This document shows positions 34,057-42,752 of a DNA stretch of 64,000 nt, piece by piece; position 1 is the stretch's first letter, and each line of letters begins with the position of its first letter. The notes under the pieces are model-generated. The model did not search any database. It saw only the letters and a program-made list of their open reading frames with translations, and was not told the DNA's origin. The stretch covers positions 186,001 to 250,000 of the forward strand of contig NZ_SDMK01000005.1 of the NCBI RefSeq assembly GCF_004123295.1. The letters run 5' to 3'. Made by a program: the position numbers and the translations under genes. The DNA comes from Silvibacterium dinghuense (GTDB lineage Bacteria; Acidobacteriota; Terriglobia; Terriglobales; Acidobacteriaceae).

Positions 34057-34614
34057 ATGAAGCGGAAGCTGTTTGCCTGTCGACTCACCCTGCTCGTTCT
34101 CGTCCTCTCGCTTTTCGCCGGCGTTCGCGCCCATGCGCAGTGCGACCCGCACAACCCGAATCCCCCGAGCCCGCCTGCGCAGGCCAGCGTCTCGCTCGGC
34201 GGCAGCGATGTGACCATCTACTACTGCGCGCCCTCCATGCGCGGCCGCAAGATCTTCGGCAGCCTGCTGCCTTATGACAAATGGTGGCGCACCGGCGCCA
34301 ACTCGGCCACGACGATCAAGACTTCGACCGGCCTGATGATCGGGTCGCTCATGGTTCCCGCCGGCACCTACACGCTCTACTCCATTCCGTCGGAGACGAC
34401 CTGGAAGCTCATCGTCAACAAGCAGACCGGCCAGTGGGGCACCGTCTACAAGCCGGAGATGGACCTGGGCCGCACGGACATGATGAAGGGTGAAGCACCC
34501 TCCTCACCCGTCGAGACCTTCAAGATCAGCTTCGAAAAAACCGAAGGCAAAAAGACCCAGCTGCACCTGATCTGGGAGAATACCGATGTCTATGTCCCGG
34601 TAGAAGTGATGTAA
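34057..34614 (+). CDS. Secreted DUF2911 protein
   Basis: 185 residues, ATG at 34057 with AGGAG upstream. Signal peptide ends near RAHAQ (about 28). The rest is DUF2911: SVSLGGSDVTIYYCAPSMRGR, IFGSLLPYDKWWRTGANSATT and PAGTYTLYSIP. Probably a periplasmic or outer-membrane-facing beta-sandwich; function unknown in the family. Transcribed alone and ended by a very strong hairpin. Confidence 0.87.
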   Translation: MKRKLFACRLTLLVLVLSLFAGVRAHAQCDPHNPNPPSPPAQASVSLGGSDVTIYYCAPSMRGRKIFGSLLPYDKWWRTGANSATTIKTSTGLMIGSLMVPAGTYTLYSIPSETTWKLIVNKQTGQWGTVYKPEMDLGRTDMMKGEAPSSPVETFKISFEKTEGKKTQLHLIWENTDVYVPVEVM

Positions 34615-34623
34615 CGCTCGGCC

Positions 34624-34674
34624 GCAAACGAGAATGGCCGCGCTGCAGCTTGCAGCGCGGCCATTCTCGTTTGC
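34624..34674. terminator. Bidirectional hairpin between convergent genes
   Basis: A perfect 24-bp stem (arms 34624-34647 and 34651-34674) with a three-base loop, among the longest perfect hairpins in the window. Shared by the DUF2911 gene (+) and the 34677 gene (-). Confidence 0.85.
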
Positions 34675-34676
34675 CC

Positions 34677-34946
34677 TTACTTGCCGGATTCAGCCTTTTG
34701 CTTCTCCAGCTCCTGCATCACGGACTGAATCAACTCCTTCGCGCCGTTGATCTCGCCGAGCACCGTTTCAAGATCGAGCGCCGGCTTCGACGGGTTCCGC
34801 TGCGAGGTGCAGTAGACGCCGTGCTGCCCGATGAGGATCAGCGCGTCGGTCAGCATGTCGAGCGTAACCGCCAGCCGCCCCCGCGCCGGTCCCATCATGA
34901 ATTCGTACTTCTCAATCTCGTCGCGACGATGCATCAGGGAAGACAT
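34677..34946 (-). CDS. Small helical protein of unknown function
   Basis: 89 residues from the ATG at 34946, with GAGGAG about nine bases upstream. Helical and charged, no Cys motif: HRRDEIEKYEFMMGPARGRL then ETVLGEINGAKELIQSVMQEL. No signal peptide. Position downstream of repeat D copy 3. Family not recognised. Confidence 0.65.
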   Translation of the reverse strand: MSSLMHRRDEIEKYEFMMGPARGRLAVTLDMLTDALILIGQHGVYCTSQRNPSKPALDLETVLGEINGAKELIQSVMQELEKQKAESGK

Positions 34947-34973
34947 GCTCTTACTCCTCAAGAAAGACTAAAA

Positions 34974-35074
34974 ACGTTTCGCGCAAAGACGCAAAGATTG
35001 CGCCAAGTCCGCAAAGACAACGCAATTCTTTGCGGCTTTTCTTTGCGTGCTTGGCGTCTTGGCGCGAACAGGAT
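34974..35074. repeat. Repeat family D, copy 3
   Basis: Arms CGCGCAAAGACGCAAAG and CTTGGCGTCTTGGCGCGAA are roughly complementary; the middle contains TTCTTTGCGGCTTTTCTTTG. Nearly the same composite occurs at 40461-40569. It lies directly behind the GxxExxY gene. Confidence 0.7.
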
Positions 35075-35085
35075 GCAGATCAGCG

Positions 35086-35475
35086 CTAGAGCCCATTGAC
35101 CATCCGCACGATACCCTCTCGCATCAGCGGCACATGGAAGTTCAGCAAGAGCCCCAACCGGCATCCGCTTAACCGCAGATAAGAGAGCAATTGAGCTCTA
35201 TGCACACGCGCAATTGCCTCTACTCCTTTGATCTCAAGAATCAAACTGGACTCGACCAGAATATCGATGCGGTAGCCAATTTCAAGCTTCACAGTGTCAT
35301 AGACCACAGGAAGCCCAACCTGCGTTTCCACAAAGAGTCCGCGACACTGAAGCTCATGCGCCAGGCAGGCCTGATAAGCACTTTCAAGCAGCCCAGGGCC
35401 GAGCGCGGTGTGGACGGCAACCGCACAATCGACCGCCGTCCTTGCCAGCTCGTTCAGCTCTTCCGCGCTTTTCAT
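35086..35475 (-). CDS. GxxExxY protein
   Basis: 129 residues, ATG at 35475, 13 bp after the gcvPB stop and on the same strand. The naming motif is GPGLLESAY; downstream YRIDILVESSLILEIKGVEAI contains a D...ExK arrangement of the PD-(D/E)xK nuclease type. GxxExxY proteins, like the four-helix-bundle family, are known from rRNA intervening sequences and repeat-flanked positions; their function is unknown. It appears to be a passenger at the end of the glycine-cleavage operon. Confidence 0.9.
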   Translation of the reverse strand: MKSAEELNELARTAVDCAVAVHTALGPGLLESAYQACLAHELQCRGLFVETQVGLPVVYDTVKLEIGYRIDILVESSLILEIKGVEAIARVHRAQLLSYLRLSGCRLGLLLNFHVPLMREGIVRMVNGL

Positions 35476-35488
35476 CGCGTGAGGGAGC

Positions 35489-37039
35489 TTACCACTCCTT
35501 CGCAGGCGTATCCACGTCCACCGGCGTCGGGGCTGGCGGGGCCTTCCAGCGCAGCACCGGCTTGCGGGCGGCGGTGGTTTCGTCGAGGCGCGAGATGCGC
35601 GTCGAGTGCGGAGCCGAGGTTACGAGCTCGGGATTCTCGTCCACTTCGCGGGCGATCTGACGCATCGCATCCACGAACAAATCTAGTTCCTCGCGCGACT
35701 CGCTCTCGGTCGGCTCGATCATCAGCGCGCCGGGCACGATGAGCGGGAACGACGTGGTGTACGGATGGAAACCGTAATCGATCAGCCGCTTCGCAATGTC
35801 GCCCGTCTTCACGCCGTTCTTCGTCTGCCGCTTGTCGCTGAATACCACCTCGTGCATCGAAGGCGTATTGTAGGGCAGCTCGTAGAGATCCTGCAGCTTG
35901 GCGCGGATGTAGTTCGCGTTGAGCACCGCATCTTCGGTCGTCTGGCGCAGGCCATCGGGACCGTTTGCGAGGATGTACGCGAGCGCGCGCACGAACATGC
36001 CGAAGTTGCCGTAGAGCATGCGCACACGGCCAACGGAGTCCGGACGATCGTAGTTCCAGTGCAGCAGACCATCGGCGCCCTGCGCGACCACAGGCGTCGG
36101 CAGGAACGGCTCGAGGATCTTCTTGCAGGCCACCGGACCCGAACCCGGACCACCGCCACCGTGCGGCGTCGAGAAGGTCTTGTGCAGGTTCAGGTGCATC
36201 ACATCCACGCCGAAGTCGCCCGGCCGCGTCTTGCCGACCAGTGCATTCATGTTCGCGCCGTCCATGTAGAGCAGCGCGCCCTTGTCATGCAGCACGTCGG
36301 CGATGCGATGAATCTCGTTCTCGAAGACACCGATGGTCGAAGGATTGGTCAGCATCAGCGCCGCCGTGTCCTCATTCACCATCTGCGCGAGCGCGGCCAC
36401 ATCGACTCCGCCCTGCGCGTTCGACTTGATGTTGATCACGTCGTAGCCGCAGCTCGCTGCGGTGGCAGGGTTGGTCCCGTGCGCAGAGTCGGGGATCAGC
36501 ACATGCTTACGCGCGTTGCCCTTCGACGCATGATACGCACGAGCCAGCAGGATGCCGGTGAACTCGCCATGCGCGCCGGCTGCGGGCTGCAGCGTGATCG
36601 CATCCATGCCGCAGATCTCGATCAGGCAGTCTTGCAGCAGCTTGACGATACCGAGCACACCCTGCGAGAGATGCGCGGGCTGGTAGGGATGCGCCTCGGC
36701 AATGCCCTCAAGCCGCGAGACCAGCTCGTTCACGCGCGGGTTGTACTTCATGGTGCAGCTGCCCAGCGGATACATGCCTAGGTCGATGGCGTAGTTCCAC
36801 GTCGAGAGGCGCGTGAAGTGGCGGATGATCTCGATCTCGCTCAGCTCCGGCATGACGCCAATCTCATCGCGCACCGCGCCACCCAGCAGCGCTGCTGCAT
36901 CGACTTCAGGCACGTCGAGAGGCGCGAGCTTGTAGCCCTTCTTGCCCGGCGCCGACTTCTCGAAGCTCAGGTTTTCGTTCTGCGTCAGGTGCGCCGTGAC
37001 CTTGCGCGGTGTGCCGACAAACTTCTCTGTTGTAGCCAT
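35489..37039 (-). CDS. gcvPB: Glycine dehydrogenase (decarboxylating) subunit 2
   Basis: 516 residues from the ATG at 37039 (GAGGAATCAC upstream; an earlier in-frame start would add nine residues). C-terminal half of the P protein in the two-subunit form of the glycine cleavage system; PLP Lys is in NLHKTFSTPHGGGGPG. Releases CO2 from glycine and passes aminomethyl to GcvH. Comes after gcvPA with 78 bp between, which contain repeat C. Confidence 0.95.
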   Translation of the reverse strand: MATTEKFVGTPRKVTAHLTQNENLSFEKSAPGKKGYKLAPLDVPEVDAAALLGGAVRDEIGVMPELSEIEIIRHFTRLSTWNYAIDLGMYPLGSCTMKYNPRVNELVSRLEGIAEAHPYQPAHLSQGVLGIVKLLQDCLIEICGMDAITLQPAAGAHGEFTGILLARAYHASKGNARKHVLIPDSAHGTNPATAASCGYDVINIKSNAQGGVDVAALAQMVNEDTAALMLTNPSTIGVFENEIHRIADVLHDKGALLYMDGANMNALVGKTRPGDFGVDVMHLNLHKTFSTPHGGGGPGSGPVACKKILEPFLPTPVVAQGADGLLHWNYDRPDSVGRVRMLYGNFGMFVRALAYILANGPDGLRQTTEDAVLNANYIRAKLQDLYELPYNTPSMHEVVFSDKRQTKNGVKTGDIAKRLIDYGFHPYTTSFPLIVPGALMIEPTESESREELDLFVDAMRQIAREVDENPELVTSAPHSTRISRLDETTAARKPVLRWKAPPAPTPVDVDTPAKEW

Positions 37040-37073
37040 GTGATTCCTCGAATCTCTATGTCCCACTCATCCC

Positions 37074-37117
37074 GGGTGCCCCACGTCTCGATCTTGAGAC
37101 GTGGGAAAGCACGAAAC
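37074..37117 (-). repeat. Repeat family C, copy 2
   Basis: CCCACGTCTC ... GAGACGTGGG hairpin preceded by GGGTGC, here in the short gap between gcvPA and gcvPB. Sequence up to 37117 (AGCACGAAAC) is shared with the copy at 25443. The hairpin may modulate the mRNA ratio of the two subunits. Confidence 0.8.
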
Positions 37118-38458
37118 CTAACCAGCTATCGCAGCGGCAGCCGCGTCAATCTGTTCCCGCGTGGTCAGCTCGGTCGCGCACCACAGCGTCGCATTGCCCA
37201 GCTCGGGATACCACTTTGCGAGCGAGAGACCACCGATGATCTTCTTGTCGAGCAGACGAGCGTTGAGCGCCTCTGCCGTCTCATCGCTCTGCAGCACGAA
37301 CTCATGGAAGCGCGGCGTATTCGCGAAGAGCAGCTTGCCCTTGCTGCCGATGGTGTCAGCCGCGTACTTCGCCTTGGCCAGGTTCTGCAGCGCCAGCTCG
37401 CGCATGCCCTGCTTGCCGTAGACGGTGAGGAAGATGGTCGCCATCAGCGCAACAAGCGCCTGGTTGGTGCAGATGTTCGAGGTCGCCTTCTCGCGGCGGA
37501 TATGCTGCTCACGCGTTGAAAGCGTGAGCACGAAGCCGCGGCGGCCTTCGGTGTCCTTGGTCTCGCCCACGAGGCGGCCCGGCATCTGGCGCAGATACTT
37601 TTCCTTCGCCGCCAGCACGCCGCAGTACGGTCCGCCATAGCTCAGCGCCACGCCAAAGCTCTGCGCTTCGATCGAGACGATGTCGGCTTCGACCGGAGGA
37701 CGCATGATGCCGAGCGAAACCGCTTCGGCAATCGACACGATGAGCAGCGCGCCCTTCTTGTGCGCGATGTCCGCGATAGCCGGGATATCTTCCGCGATGC
37801 CGAAGAAGTTCGGCGACTGCACCAGCACGCACGCAGTCTTCTCGGTCACAGCCTGCTCGAGTGCTTCGAGATCGACGCGGCCTGCCTGGGCGTGGCCTTC
37901 GGGATAATACGCAACTTCGCTCGCTTCATGTCCCTGGTGCTGCGCGTAGGTGTGCATCACCTCGCGATACTCGGGATGCACGGTCTTCGCCACCAGCACG
38001 CCATCGCGGCCGGTGATGCGGACAGCCATCATCACCGCTTCCGCCGCGCCGGTCGAGCCGTCGTACATCGAGGCATTCGCGATATCCATGCCGGTCAGCT
38101 CGCAGATCATCGTCTGGAACTCGAAGATGGCCTGCAGCGTGCCCTGCGTGATCTCCGCCTGGTAGGGCGTGTACGAGGTCAGGAACTCGCCGCGCTGCAC
38201 CAGCGAATCGATGACCACCGGGCGATAGTGGCGATACGCGCCTGCGCCCAGGAAGCTCGCATAGCCGTTCGCGCTCTGCGCGGATGCAGCCTTGAAGTGA
38301 TCGACAATCTCGGACTCGCCGAACTGGCGCGGAATGGAGAGATCGCGCGTAAAGCGGTACTCCTCTGGAATGACGGCGAAGAGCTCGTCGATCGAGGAGG
38401 CGCCGATCTCGCGCAGCATCGCTACACGCTCGGCATCGGACTTGGGAAGATAACGCAT
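37118..38458 (-). CDS. gcvPA: Glycine dehydrogenase (decarboxylating) subunit 1
   Basis: 446 residues, ATG at 38458 ([15 protein letters not shown] is typical). N-terminal half of the P protein, forming the heterodimer with GcvPB. Conserved patches [21 protein letters not shown] and [14 protein letters not shown] are visible. The gene precedes gcvPB and follows gcvH on the minus strand. Confidence 0.95.
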   Translation of the reverse strand: MRYLPKSDAERVAMLREIGASSIDELFAVIPEEYRFTRDLSIPRQFGESEIVDHFKAASAQSANGYASFLGAGAYRHYRPVVIDSLVQRGEFLTSYTPYQAEITQGTLQAIFEFQTMICELTGMDIANASMYDGSTGAAEAVMMAVRITGRDGVLVAKTVHPEYREVMHTYAQHQGHEASEVAYYPEGHAQAGRVDLEALEQAVTEKTACVLVQSPNFFGIAEDIPAIADIAHKKGALLIVSIAEAVSLGIMRPPVEADIVSIEAQSFGVALSYGGPYCGVLAAKEKYLRQMPGRLVGETKDTEGRRGFVLTLSTREQHIRREKATSNICTNQALVALMATIFLTVYGKQGMRELALQNLAKAKYAADTIGSKGKLLFANTPRFHEFVLQSDETAEALNARLLDKKIIGGLSLAKWYPELGNATLWCATELTTREQIDAAAAAIAG

Positions 38459-38600
38459 CGGACTTCCTTTGAAAAACGGTGGGCTTCAAAAGCTAGATTT
38501 GTAACAGCGACGATTACAAAGTTGCCGCTTCGTGCTTTTCACGCAGACGCAGCAATGCCCGCAGCTCCACGCATCCGGCGCGAGCTGCGGGCAGAGAGAT

Positions 38601-38990
38601 TTAGTGGCCGGTCTCTTCGGCGATGAAGGCCTCATAGTCGGCGGCGGAGAGCAGCGCATCGAGCTCGGAAGCATCGCTCAACTCGACCTTGATGATCCAG
38701 GCCGTGTGGGGTTCGGTGTTGAGATCCTCCGGCGAATCGTGCAGTTCGGCATTGACCTCGGTCACCGTGCCGGTCACCGGCGAGAACAGCTCCGAGACAG
38801 CCTTCACCGACTCGACGCTGCCGAAGCTCGCGCCCTTGGTGACCTTGTCACCCACCTTCGGCGCTTCGACGAAAACGATGTCGCCGAGCGAGTTCTGCGC
38901 GTAGTCGGTGATGCCCACGGTGCCGATGTTGCCGGCAACCTCGATCCACTCGTGTTCCTTGGTGTACTTGTACTTTTCGGGATAAGCCAT
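38601..38990 (-). CDS. gcvH: Glycine cleavage system H protein
   Basis: 129 residues, ATG at 38990. Lipoyl carrier moving the aminomethyl group between P, T and L proteins. Lipoylated Lys is in SVESVKAVSE; YTKEHEWIEV and IVFVEAPKVGDKV are typical. Third position of the operon gcvT-gcvH-gcvPA-gcvPB. Confidence 0.97.
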   Translation of the reverse strand: MAYPEKYKYTKEHEWIEVAGNIGTVGITDYAQNSLGDIVFVEAPKVGDKVTKGASFGSVESVKAVSELFSPVTGTVTEVNAELHDSPEDLNTEPHTAWIIKVELSDASELDALLSAADYEAFIAEETGH

Positions 38991-39142
38991 GCGAACGATC
39001 TCTCCGTGTTCGTATCCTGTTCGAGTCCGGGCAGCTGCGCCAGGGCAGTTGAGCCGGACGGGTGGGAATCGCTACCTCAGCAGCGAGCGGCGCAAAATCC
39101 GCTCCTGCCTCCGGCATGAAAGTCTAAAGCCTGAATCTTCTT

Positions 39143-40279
39143 TTACGCCTGTTTCTTAGGACGACGATAAAACGGTGTCGGCACAATGCGCGCCTTCACA
39201 GCATTGCCACGAATCTCGACCGCGACCTCGCCATCCATCTGCGCCAGTTCTACCGGCACATAGGCCAGGGCGATGTTCTTCTTGAGGAAGGGTGAAGGCG
39301 AGCCGCTGGTAACCTCACCGATCTTCACACCGCTCGCGTCGAGCACCGGGTAACCGTCGCGGGCGATACCGCGCTCGATCATCTCGAGGCCGACCAGCTT
39401 GCGCTGCGGGCCGCCTTCCGCGTTGATCTTCTCGAGTGCTTCGGAGCCGGTGAACGGTCCCTTTTCGAGCTTGGCATAACGGCCGAGGCCCGCTTCAAAG
39501 ACATTGATCGTCTCGGAGATCTCGTGGCCGTAGAGCGCCATCGCCGACTCCAGACGCAGCGTGTTGCGCGCGCCCAGGCCGCAGGGGATGATGCCGAACT
39601 CCTTGCCTGCTTCGAGCACCTCGTTCCACACGCGCTCGCTGGTGGCTTCGTCGGAAGGCACGTAGATCTCGAAGCCGTCTTCACCCGTGTAGCCGGTGCG
39701 GGCGATCAGCGTGTTCGGCAGGCCGCAGACCGTGCCGTAGGTGAACCAGTAGTTCTTGACCGTGCTCAGGTCCACGTTGGTCAGCTTGGCCAGCGTCTCG
39801 GCCGCGCGCGGCCCCTGGATGGCCAGCTGCGTGTAGTAATCGCTGTAATCGCTCACGTGGCAGTGGAACTTCTGCGCCTGCGTCCTGATCCACTGGTAGT
39901 CCTTCTCGCGAGTACCGGCGTTGATCACGATCAGATAATCGTTGTCGCTCAGCTTGTGCACGATCACGTCGTCCACGAAGGTGCCGTTCGGGTAGAGCAT
40001 GGCCGAATACTGCGCCTGGCCTACCTGCAGTTTCGAGGCGTCATTCATCGAGAACTGCTGCACCGCGGCCAGCGATTCCGGTCCGCGCAGCTGGATGTCG
40101 CCCATGTGGCTCACGTCGAAGAGGCCGACGCCGGTGCGCACCGCCATGTGCTCGGCGATCAGGCCGGAGTACTCGACCGGCATATCCCAGCCGCCGAAGT
40201 CGACCATCTTCGCGCCCGAGCGGCGATGCACGGCGTTGAGGGCAGTTTTACGAAGCGCGGCGGGTGCGGAAGTAGCCAA
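39143..40279 (-). CDS. gcvT: Aminomethyltransferase (T protein)
   Basis: 378 residues from a TTG at 40279; the nearest ATG (40299) is out of frame, and AAGGA lies about 11 bases upstream of TTG. Transfers the methylene group from H protein to tetrahydrofolate and releases ammonia. Seen: GAKMVDFGGWDMPVEY, GLFDVSHMGDIQL, RTGYTGEDGFEIY. First gene of the operon; 152 bp before gcvH. No glycine riboswitch recognisable upstream. Confidence 0.95.
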   Translation of the reverse strand: MATSAPAALRKTALNAVHRRSGAKMVDFGGWDMPVEYSGLIAEHMAVRTGVGLFDVSHMGDIQLRGPESLAAVQQFSMNDASKLQVGQAQYSAMLYPNGTFVDDVIVHKLSDNDYLIVINAGTREKDYQWIRTQAQKFHCHVSDYSDYYTQLAIQGPRAAETLAKLTNVDLSTVKNYWFTYGTVCGLPNTLIARTGYTGEDGFEIYVPSDEATSERVWNEVLEAGKEFGIIPCGLGARNTLRLESAMALYGHEISETINVFEAGLGRYAKLEKGPFTGSEALEKINAEGGPQRKLVGLEMIERGIARDGYPVLDASGVKIGEVTSGSPSPFLKKNIALAYVPVELAQMDGEVAVEIRGNAVKARIVPTPFYRRPKKQA

Positions 40280-40647
40280 GAGCGGTGTTTCCTTTGCATG
40301 GATATCTCTAACCCTTTAAGGTACCACTGCTGCCCACTCCGCGTGGGGCGGGACGCCTTCGGCCTCCGCTCCCGCTGGTCGCGGCGCTAACCGCGCAGCA
40401 CTCTGCCTTCGGCCTTCGCTCCTTCCAGTCGCGATCCAGCTTCTCTCCAACGCATTCAAAAAGCGTTTCGCGCAAAGTTCGTAAAGAAACGCCAAGCACG
40501 CTGTTTCTCATGCGTATTTCTTTGCGGCTTTTCCTGGCGATCTTTGCGTCTTGGCGCGAACGGGATGCTGACGCAGGCGAGGATGCTTAAACGCAGAAAT
40601 GCGCGCCGGAATCCGGCGCGCATTTGTGTTTCAGCTTACAGAAAGAG
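40280..40647. repeat. Repeat block upstream of gcvT (families B and D)
   Basis: Two tandem family B copies (40350-40384 and 40391-40434) and family D copy 4 (40461-40569). The gcvT promoter must lie inside or among them. No other gene visible. Confidence 0.6.
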
Positions 40648-41346
40648 CTACTTGAGGCCGCGGCGCCAGCGGTAGACGACGCCCACCGAAAGCGCGAACT
40701 GCTCGTGGAGGTTGCCCTCTCCGGCCGAGTTCTTGAAGTGCGTCAGGGTAGCGTCCGGCGAGATGCGGAAGACCCACTTCGGCGAGCGATTCAGGTCGAT
40801 CGAGCCGCCGATGGCGCTGGCAAAGGTCGTCTGATTGTTGAACAGACCGATCAGTTCCGGATTGATCTCCTGCCCGGACTGGTCCTGGGTGGCCGAGTTG
40901 AAGCGGCCATAGGCTCCCCCGACCAGCGCATGGAAGGTCATCGAGACGTGCTCGTTGCTGGGTCCGCGATATTCAGGACCGACGAGGAACATGTGCTCGC
41001 TCACGAACGGTCCCTTGATGCCGTAGGTATTCGGCTCCACACCGCTGGTACCGTAGTAGCCGCGGCCGTTGGCCGCCACAGCCCAGCGCCGGGTAAAGAA
41101 CCGCGCTGCCTGCACATCGAAGCCGCCCAGGTTCGATCCCTGCACCAGCTCGGGACCGGCATTGAAGTGCGAATACCCGATGCCGCCGTAGAACTCCCAC
41201 TTGTAGTCGTAATGAACGTTGGCCAGCGTGTCGTTCGGCGCCAGAATCGGCTGCTGATACTGCGCCCGGGCCGGCACCGCGCCGCCCAGCAGAGCGGCAA
41301 ACACGACCGCCAGAACCCAGAAAATCTTCTTCTTTCCTTCAGTCAA
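40648..41346 (-). CDS. Outer-membrane beta-barrel protein
   Basis: 232 residues from a TTG at 41346, which has GGAGG eight bases upstream and puts the signal peptide (KKKIFWVLAVVFAALLGG...ARAQ) at the N-terminus; the open frame itself begins at 41451. Mature sequence alternates hydrophobic and polar residues in strands (KWEFYGGIGYSHFNAG, FALSVGVVYRWRRG) typical of 8-stranded OmpA/OprF-like barrels. No periplasmic domain. Function unknown. Confidence 0.75.
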   Translation of the reverse strand: MTEGKKKIFWVLAVVFAALLGGAVPARAQYQQPILAPNDTLANVHYDYKWEFYGGIGYSHFNAGPELVQGSNLGGFDVQAARFFTRRWAVAANGRGYYGTSGVEPNTYGIKGPFVSEHMFLVGPEYRGPSNEHVSMTFHALVGGAYGRFNSATQDQSGQEINPELIGLFNNQTTFASAIGGSIDLNRSPKWVFRISPDATLTHFKNSAGEGNLHEQFALSVGVVYRWRRGLK

Positions 41347-41674
41347 CAGACTGTCCTCCGAAAATGCCCGGCAATCGTCCGGGAAGTGATCCAGAAAATG
41401 CTCCGGAAATTCCTTCAAGGGCAGACCCCGGGCCGGCCCGCAATTGCCCACAAACTATCACGATACATGCCCGGAGCGGCCTGCGTCGCCCCATCCCCGC
41501 GCATGGCGCGAAAACGCTCTGCTGTGTGACGGGCGAAAGCCGATTCCGTTTCGCGAAACTCCGGCTTTTGCCCGCAGGAAGCCGGATCATGCGCCCCTGT
41601 GCGACAATACGGGCAGCGAGTTGACCTCGCAGCCGGCAGGGTCGAGACCTGTCGCGTTTCCGGGAGACATCATC

Positions 41675-41878
41675 ATGCTCGACAATCTGTTCACGCCCAC
41701 CCACCTGATCATCATCCTGGTCATCGCTCTGCTCATCTTCGGACCGCGCAAGCTGCCCGAGCTCGGCAAGGGCCTGGGCGAAGGGCTCAAGGGCTTCAAG
41801 GACGGCATCAAGGGCAACCCCGACGCCGCCAAGCAGGACAACGTCGCCAAGACCGAAGCGACCCCGCAGGCCAAGTAG
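41675..41878 (+). CDS. tatA: Sec-independent protein translocase subunit TatA
   Basis: 67 residues, ATG at 41675. One transmembrane helix (HLIIILVIALLIFG), the conserved FGPRKLPELGKGLGEGLKGFK amphipathic helix, and a charged tail. Pore component of the Tat pathway, which must export the several twin-arginine proteins encoded in this window. tatC is not present nearby. Ends at a perfect hairpin. Confidence 0.95.
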   Translation: MLDNLFTPTHLIIILVIALLIFGPRKLPELGKGLGEGLKGFKDGIKGNPDAAKQDNVAKTEATPQAK

Positions 41879-41940
41879 GGCCTGCCCGCTTCCGTTTCCC
41901 GGCTGGCTCTTACGCCACCTGGACCCATTTTCTGCTCCCA

Positions 41941-41981
41941 GCAAAACTCAGGGCCGCCTGCACGGCGGCCCTGAGTTTTGC
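41941..41981. terminator. Bidirectional hairpin after tatA
   Basis: Perfect 18-bp stem GCAAAACTCAGGGCCGCC (41941-41958) / complement (41964-41981), 5-nt loop, between tatA (+) and the 42006 gene (-). Confidence 0.88.
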
Positions 41982-42005
41982 TCCCGCCTTTTGCCCGGCT
42001 ACGCC

Positions 42006-42752
42006 CTACGGCGCCGAAACCGCTCCCATCATGCAATACCCTGTTTTTGTCCTCGGCTGAAAGCGCCCGGTCGATGCGCTGGCAGCGCCCAACGGCGTCT
42101 GCAGCACCCAATCCAGCCCGACCAGCTGCGCAATCGCATCGGTCGCCCGGCGCTCATGCTGCAGCGTGGGAATATAGGGCACTTCCGAATTCAGATAGAG
42201 GCTGGCCACGCCATTCACCGGCGCGAAATCTGCCGGGAAACAGGCGCCGTGAAAGTTCGCACCGGTCACGTTCTTGTAGATCAGCACCTGATCGAGTGCC
42301 ACCGATGCCGGTATCAGGCCAAGATCCTGCCCGGTGAAGGAGGCCGGCGCATTCGCCACGAACTCATCGCACGCCCAGTCCTCGGGCGGCACCGGCAGGG
42401 TAAAGGCAATATCCCACCCGCCCTTGATCGGCCGATTTCCCGGGACCATCGGTGTATTGGCTGCGATATTCGTCTTCAACGCGCCGAGTGTGATCGGAGA
42501 CGGCGCATACCCCTCTGCAAATACCGGATCGATGCAGTGCCAGTAGCTTTCCAGCATGTAGGTCGAACCGCTGTTGATGGTTGCCGAGTTTGTATGCCCG
42601 CAGACCGGCGCATAGATATCGACGCCGGTGATCTTCGCGCCCGGGTCCGAGGAGTTTCCCTCGGTTTTCACGGAAAAGATAAAAGCCCCCTCGAAGTGCA
42701 GATGCAGCTCGAAAGGGGTGACGGGAGAAGGCACGCTTGCCTGCGTAGTCAT
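42006..42752 (-). CDS. Unknown protein, third gene of the sigma-CHAT operon
   Basis: 248 residues, ATG at 42752, overlapping the CHAT stop by ATGA. No signal peptide and no transmembrane helix. Beta-rich with several Cys/His (VCGHTN, YWHCIDP, FHGACFP, GYCMMG). Opening residues PFELHLHFEGAFIFSVKTEG suggest a beta-sandwich. No family recognised; it does not resemble a bacterial gasdermin to my eye. The tight coupling suggests it acts with the CHAT protein, possibly as substrate, effector or ligand sensor (inference). Confidence 0.78.
   Translation of the reverse strand: MTTQASVPSPVTPFELHLHFEGAFIFSVKTEGNSSDPGAKITGVDIYAPVCGHTNSATINSGSTYMLESYWHCIDPVFAEGYAPSPITLGALKTNIAANTPMVPGNRPIKGGWDIAFTLPVPPEDWACDEFVANAPASFTGQDLGLIPASVALDQVLIYKNVTGANFHGACFPADFAPVNGVASLYLNSEVPYIPTLQHERRATDAIAQLVGLDWVLQTPLGAASASTGRFQPRTKTGYCMMGAVSAP

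Noticed and set aside
40280-40647. Possible glycine riboswitch upstream of gcvT
   Set aside because: The region is occupied by repeats B and D; I cannot find the two conserved glycine-aptamer cores. A covariance-model search would be decisive.
42006-42752. Bacterial gasdermin as CHAT partner
   Set aside because: Length fits, but the N-terminus and hydrophobic pattern do not resemble known gasdermins; left as unknown.
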